This document shows positions 7,147 through 10,152 of a stretch of 10,152 nucleotides of DNA, in pieces. Numbering within the stretch: position 1 is the first letter of the stretch; the number at the start of each line of letters is the position of its first letter. A program made the position numbers and the translations under genes. This stretch comes from Lachnospiraceae bacterium UBA7481. Its GTDB lineage: Bacteria; Bacillota; Clostridia; Lachnospirales; Lachnospiraceae. The stretch is from NCBI GenBank assembly GCA_002478505.1, contig DLOP01000159.1:9323-19474 (forward strand), given 5' to 3'. Under the pieces are notes generated by a model, which searched no databases, had not been told where the DNA came from, and saw only the letters and a program-made list of their open reading frames with translations.

Positions 7147-7872
7147 TTACAAATCCAAAATAGAAAAAATGCCACTTAAAGAATCCAATGTATAATCCTG
7201 TCCAAAGTCCTTTGTTTCTTTACTTCTGTTAATAAGGGCAGATACAATTCCAAGCTTCTTGGCTCCGATTATGTCCTTTTCTTCATCTCCAATAAATAGC
7301 ATTTCATAAGGAGTAACTTTCAGAGAATCAAGCAGTTTCAAATATCCGGCAGAGTTAGGTTTTCTATATCCAACATCAACAGAGGTAATGGAAACATCAA
7401 TGAAATCAGCAAGCACAGCGATATCCTCTAAAGAAAATTCATTATCCATTCCATATGCAACATCTGTTAAAATTCCTATTTTTATCCCATTCTGTTTTAG
7501 CTTTTCCATTGTGTCAATTGTTTCCGGATATGGTTCAGCATCTGCTTTAAAAAAAGAATAAAATCCGGTCTTTAAAGTATATAAATCTGTATGCAACCCC
7601 CACTTTTTTAATATTTCATTGAAAATATAATCAGATGTTGTTTCCCATTCCCGATAATTCACTCTAGTATTATACTTTAGAAGGACATCTGTTGCTGCAG
7701 AAATCATATCCTCTGACAAAGTAATATTGGCGGCAGCGGCAGCGTGCTCCAACCCTGCACGATAAAGTCCCTGCCAGTTTAGTGGATTATTATATTTAAT
7801 AAGTGTATGTCCCACATCAAAACCAATTGCCTTTATCCTTTTTTCTTGTTTTTGACTAGTGTTTTCAGACAT
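7147..7872 (-). CDS. HAD-like hydrolase with altered motif I
   Basis: A 241-residue cytosolic protein of the haloacid dehalogenase superfamily (HAD-IA-like, with an inserted helical cap at about residues 30-110). The nucleophile D19 is present in motif I (FDVGHTL), but the second aspartate of the usual DxDxT, which acts as the general acid, is replaced by G21. Motif II is ILTD, motif III lysine is in GYRKPNSAGY, and motif IV is FIGDEEKDIIGA. Most of the active site is therefore intact, but ordinary phosphatase activity may be weak or changed. GGAGGT lies 6 bases before the ATG. The start overlaps the end of the preceding gene by 8 bases, indicating coupling. In this operon, between a deoxyribosyltransferase-like and a formyltransferase-like gene, a nucleotide phosphatase or related role is plausible but unproven. 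Confidence 0.88.
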   Translation of the reverse strand: MSENTSQKQEKRIKAIGFDVGHTLIKYNNPLNWQGLYRAGLEHAAAAANITLSEDMISAATDVLLKYNTRVNYREWETTSDYIFNEILKKWGLHTDLYTLKTGFYSFFKADAEPYPETIDTMEKLKQNGIKIGILTDVAYGMDNEFSLEDIAVLADFIDVSITSVDVGYRKPNSAGYLKLLDSLKVTPYEMLFIGDEEKDIIGAKKLGIVSALINRSKETKDFGQDYTLDSLSGIFSILDL

Positions 7873-8188
7873 TTAGACCTCCAGATGCAATACCATACTC
7901 TGAATGAAGAATTATTTCTTTTTCCTTACTTTTGGCAAACTCTATTTCTTTTGAAACCTGATCGCCAATGTATCCTTGTATATCAACAACATAAATAGCA
8001 TCCGAGAGTTCAATTTTCCTAAAATGTGCCTTTTCGAGAAAGCCTCTCTCTATCTCTGAAATCTCCATATTATCTGCATTATATACACATTGTAAAACAT
8101 TTAAATGATGTTTCGTTTCTAACAGGAATGCTATTCTTTGCATTTCTTTCTCAAATTTCATACTTCCGCATATTGTTACTGTCTTCAT
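7865..8188 (-). CDS. Nucleoside 2-deoxyribosyltransferase-like small protein
   Basis: A 107-residue protein resembling short members of the nucleoside 2-deoxyribosyltransferase-like superfamily, which cleave or exchange the N-glycosidic bond of nucleosides or nucleotides. The N-terminal strand ends in the ICGSMKF loop (C7-G8-S9). Further on are HFRKIELSDAIYVVD (H55, D63), then GYIG (72-75) and SKEIEFAK, whose E81 matches the position of the family's catalytic glutamate. Many relatives read GYIGxST at that point; here it is GYIGDQVS. At 107 residues it is shorter than true deoxyribosyltransferases (about 150-170). An AAGGA ribosome binding site precedes the ATG. It overlaps the HAD gene by 8 bases and follows the unrecognised gene by 24 bases. 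Whether it is a hydrolase, a transferase or a nucleotide-binding protein cannot be told. Confidence 0.72.
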   Translation of the reverse strand: MKTVTICGSMKFEKEMQRIAFLLETKHHLNVLQCVYNADNMEISEIERGFLEKAHFRKIELSDAIYVVDIQGYIGDQVSKEIEFAKSKEKEIILHSEYGIASGGLNV

Positions 8189-8212
8189 AATTTATTTCCT
8201 TTGTCAGATTTC

Positions 8213-8995
8213 TTAGTTTTCATTGATTGCATACAACGCAGCCAGTCGAATTTGTTTCAGCAATTCATTTGATAGGTTTTCATAATCATCATCCCGCCCT
8301 TTCTCATGTGCATAGTAGGGCGGGCTGTCATTCCAAGAGCCCATCGCGCCAAACACATCCGCTTTCGAAGAAGCATAAAACATTCTCTTATTTTCTTCTG
8401 AAAGTTCTGGTAAATAGATTGGTCTGCCATTAGGATATTGATCCGGGATCTCACTTTTTCCGCTTAAAATGTCGTGCGCATTACGAAAAATATCTCCGAA
8501 GTTTTTAAATTCAATTTGATCTGCAAATTCACCTATCCTTAAAAGGATATCCATAAATTCCTTACTATTATTTTCAAATTGCGGCATTGTGGAAGGGGGA
8601 TTCTCCCATTGATATTCTTGATATACAATATTCCATTTCTTCTGGTCCTTGTCAAATTCCCACGTTGCAATCCAATATGTGACCAGATGATTCTTATAAA
8701 AAGTAAGAATACATGAGCGATTTACATTAGAAAATCCTAACAGCGCCCTATTCGGAGCTTGTAAAGGAGTAAGGAATTTGATATCATAAACTCCTTTTTC
8801 CATACAATATCTGAACCATTCCTGAGGATCACCCGCTTCAACGGGTTTTTCCCGGAAAAGTGTTTTATGAGGAAGAAAACAGAATTTTACAGAATTGACA
8901 TATTCATCGCACAGATATGTAAACTCTTTCTTTGTTGTTATTGAATTTCTCGCTGCATTGACCAGCATACAGATTTGATGCATCTCACCGTTCAT
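8213..8995 (-). CDS. Unrecognised 260-residue cytosolic protein
   Basis: I do not recognise the function. The protein is soluble, without signal peptide or membrane segments, and rich in aromatic residues, with several Trp in the central part (EWFRYC, YWIATWEF, YQEYQWENPP). A predicted helical region follows (about 140-180), then a C-terminal segment with NGRPIYLPELSEENKRMF, MGSWNDSPPYY and an acidic stretch. Three ATG codons run in tandem at 9001, 8998 and 8995. AAGGAGGT directly abuts the first, so the third, about 7 bases from the GGAGG core, is the best placed and is used here; it gives MNGEMHQ as the N-terminus. The gene starts only 2 bases after the alpha/beta hydrolase stop, so the two are probably translated together and may act together. 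A GC-rich inverted repeat lies within it (8293-8324). Confidence 0.85.
   Translation of the reverse strand: MNGEMHQICMLVNAARNSITTKKEFTYLCDEYVNSVKFCFLPHKTLFREKPVEAGDPQEWFRYCMEKGVYDIKFLTPLQAPNRALLGFSNVNRSCILTFYKNHLVTYWIATWEFDKDQKKWNIVYQEYQWENPPSTMPQFENNSKEFMDILLRIGEFADQIEFKNFGDIFRNAHDILSGKSEIPDQYPNGRPIYLPELSEENKRMFYASSKADVFGAMGSWNDSPPYYAHEKGRDDDYENLSNELLKQIRLAALYAINEN
8293..8324. repeat. GC-rich inverted repeat inside the unrecognised gene
   Basis: CCCGCCCT (8293-8300) and AGGGCGGG (8317-8324) are perfect 8-base arms around a 16-base loop, in an otherwise AT-rich gene. They encode parts of SPPYY and EKGRDD, so coding may fully explain them. Confidence 0.4.
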
Positions 8996-8997
8996 CA

Positions 8998-9558
8998 TCA
9001 TACCTCCTTACAAAAATCCCTTGTCCTGCGCATGATATCCTTTAGGGTTTCAAGATTACTCAAGGTATCATTGCATTCAAGGGAGTGATCACAGCCATCA
9101 TAGACCGTCAGCGGGATGTGATTTTCATCGGAAAGCCGGATGATCTCATCCGTATCGCTCCATGGATCCGCCGTCCCAATAAACCCAATTGCATGACCCG
9201 GCGCACAAAGATAGGTCTGCGCCACAGGCGTATACAAGATGTGTCTTGCACCTTTTATTCCATATTTCGCAGCATATGATGTTGCAATGACCGTACCAAT
9301 ACTTTTTGACACAAAAAGAATATCGTCATATTCAGCCCAAACGATGTCTGCAAGTTCCGCTTCCGCCTCCAAAAACAGCGTATCATATGTCTCTCTCATT
9401 TTCTTATCATCGCCACGGATATTTCCGGCTTTATATGTGTAGTTCACCTTTCGATCATTGGTATATCCCGCTTCACAGGCGACCGCCCTACTGTAGTATA
9501 GAAGGGCTTTGTCACAATGGTATCCTACGCCTGGAAAGTAAACTGCTATCTTTTTCAT
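8998..9558 (-). CDS. Small alpha/beta hydrolase with variant nucleophile elbow
   Basis: A 186-residue soluble protein with an alpha/beta-hydrolase layout. The likely triad is S86 in the elbow FVSKSIGT, D131 in GTADPW and H158 in GCDHSLE, in the correct order and spacing. The elbow reads S-x-S-x-G instead of G-x-S-x-G. The early FPGVGYHCDKALLYYS segment probably forms the oxyanion-side loop. The start at 9558 is chosen for its AAAGGA ribosome binding site about 7 bases upstream; the frame extends 14 codons further, but these precede the site and look non-coding. There is no signal peptide, so it acts in the cytoplasm, possibly as an esterase or thioesterase; the substrate is unknown. It lies 38 bases after the GNAT gene and 2 bases before the unrecognised gene. 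Confidence 0.85.
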   Translation of the reverse strand: MKKIAVYFPGVGYHCDKALLYYSRAVACEAGYTNDRKVNYTYKAGNIRGDDKKMRETYDTLFLEAEAELADIVWAEYDDILFVSKSIGTVIATSYAAKYGIKGARHILYTPVAQTYLCAPGHAIGFIGTADPWSDTDEIIRLSDENHIPLTVYDGCDHSLECNDTLSNLETLKDIMRRTRDFCKEV

Positions 9559-9596
9559 AATATTTCCTTTCGATAATTGTATAATTTCATTCAAAT

Positions 9597-10007
9597 TCAA
9601 CCTTTATACCTCATGTATCTGCTAATCTCACTAAAACCACAGCTTTCCCAAAAGCGTTTTCCTACTTCATTCCATGATAAAACCTCTATATCAATATTAT
9701 CCACACAAAGGAGTTCCATTAAAGAACGAAAAGCCTCTGTTCCATAATGTTGTTTACGATATTTTCTGTCAATTAAAAATTGTCGAAGATATAAAGGGGT
9801 ACAGGTTGTTTTAACAAGTGCATATCCAACAATATTATCATCAACCTCGAAAAAATATGCCTGATAATCAGTTGCCAAAAAAACCTTCATCCTTTCTTCA
9901 AGTTCTTTAACATTCATAGGATTATCGCTTTTCTCATCGTCTATTAATTGTTTATTTAATATTGCCAACATTTCTACGTCTTTTAATTCACACTTTCTTA
10001 CATTCAT
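9597..10007 (-). CDS. GNAT-family N-acetyltransferase
   Basis: A 136-residue acyltransferase of the GNAT fold, which moves an acetyl group from acetyl-CoA to an amine. The core shows strand-helix elements with VDDNIVGYALVKT (strands 3-4), then LRQFLIDRKYRKQHYGTEA, which holds the acetyl-CoA pyrophosphate-binding loop (RKQHYGT, in place of the common RxxGxG), and a C-terminal NEVGKRFWESCGF segment typical of the family. The start is taken at 10007 (MNVRKCEL) because a GGGAGTGG ribosome binding site lies about 8 bases upstream. An ATG at 10010 is equally possible, and the in-frame ATG at 10022 would lie upstream of that site with no clear one of its own. It is the first gene of the six-gene minus-strand cluster. 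The substrate could be a small molecule, an antibiotic or a protein. Confidence 0.88.
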   Translation of the reverse strand: MNVRKCELKDVEMLAILNKQLIDDEKSDNPMNVKELEERMKVFLATDYQAYFFEVDDNIVGYALVKTTCTPLYLRQFLIDRKYRKQHYGTEAFRSLMELLCVDNIDIEVLSWNEVGKRFWESCGFSEISRYMRYKG

Positions 10008-10095
10008 CATTTCCACTCCCATATAAAATCCAATTAACAGAATGTTGTATTATGTCTTGCCTGTCTCTCGCAATTCTCAAAGATACAGCGAGCAT

Positions 10096-10101
10096 ATTAT
10101 A
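10096..10101 (-). promoter_or_regulatory. Possible -10 box of the six-gene operon
   Basis: TATAAT on the minus strand, about 90 bases upstream of the GNAT start. No convincing TTGACA-like -35 box is seen at 16-18 bases, so this is tentative. The transcript leader would contain partly overlapping short inverted repeats (10061-10068 with 10081-10088, and 10067-10071 with 10088-10092). Nothing else is recognised in 10023-10152. Confidence 0.3.
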
Positions 10102-10152
10102 ATACTTTATACACATGTGCTTTTACCGAACTGAATAATCCGGGTTAAAATC

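Noticed and set aside
7128..7175. Longer N-terminus for the PurN-like protein
   Set aside because: The extension overlaps the end of the HAD gene, lacks a ribosome binding site and does not resemble PurN; GGAGGT precedes the internal ATG at 7127.
9137..9152. CGGATGA-TC-TCATCCG near-palindrome in the alpha/beta hydrolase gene
   Set aside because: Short, inside coding sequence and with a 2-base loop; no context suggests a function.

Overview
The window looks like chromosomal or accessory DNA of a low-to-mid GC Firmicute, probably a gut Clostridia/Lachnospiraceae-type bacterium. Support for this is a BceRS-like two-component system beside an FtsX-type permease, strong AGGAGG-type ribosome binding sites, tightly packed operons, and small accessory enzymes. 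The genus assignment is inference only; no rRNA or other marker gene is present.

Layout. (1) 1-2795, plus strand: the 3' part of a BceB-like ABC permease that is cut by the window edge, then an OmpR-type response regulator and a short-loop (intramembrane-sensing) histidine kinase. This looks like a peptide-antibiotic sensing and resistance module. Its ATPase gene and operon promoter would lie to the left of the window. (2) 2877-5296, minus strand: a three-gene ABC-2 exporter (ATPase then two permeases), facing the kinase gene tail to tail. (3) 5400-6284, plus strand: a LysR-type regulator divergent from the exporter. The 103-base gap between them holds a near-consensus promoter for lysR and a small palindrome that could be its operator. 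(4) 6285-6533: no intact gene. Read on the minus strand, it is a decayed C-terminal tail of a Fic-family or similar ATP-binding protein (linker repeats of 12 nt plus a winged-helix end) with five in-frame stops. (5) 6534-10007, minus strand: a compact six-gene cluster, in transcription order GNAT acetyltransferase, alpha/beta hydrolase, an unrecognised 260-residue protein, a nucleoside 2-deoxyribosyltransferase-like protein, a HAD-like protein lacking the second motif I aspartate, and a PurN-like formyltransferase. (6) 10023-10152: the leader of that cluster, with a possible -10 box.

How the genes work together. Regions 1 and 2-3 are two independently regulated transport modules. The six-gene cluster is the least ordinary part. 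Its last three genes all belong to families that act on nucleosides, nucleotides or phosphoesters, and its first three are a transferase, a hydrolase and an orphan. It could be an uncharacterised nucleotide or small-molecule modification module, or simply a collection of accessory genes; the sequence does not decide between these. Base composition falls from about half GC in the first 2.8 kb to clearly AT-rich in much of the last 3.5 kb, and the pseudogene relic sits at that transition. This suggests a recombination junction.
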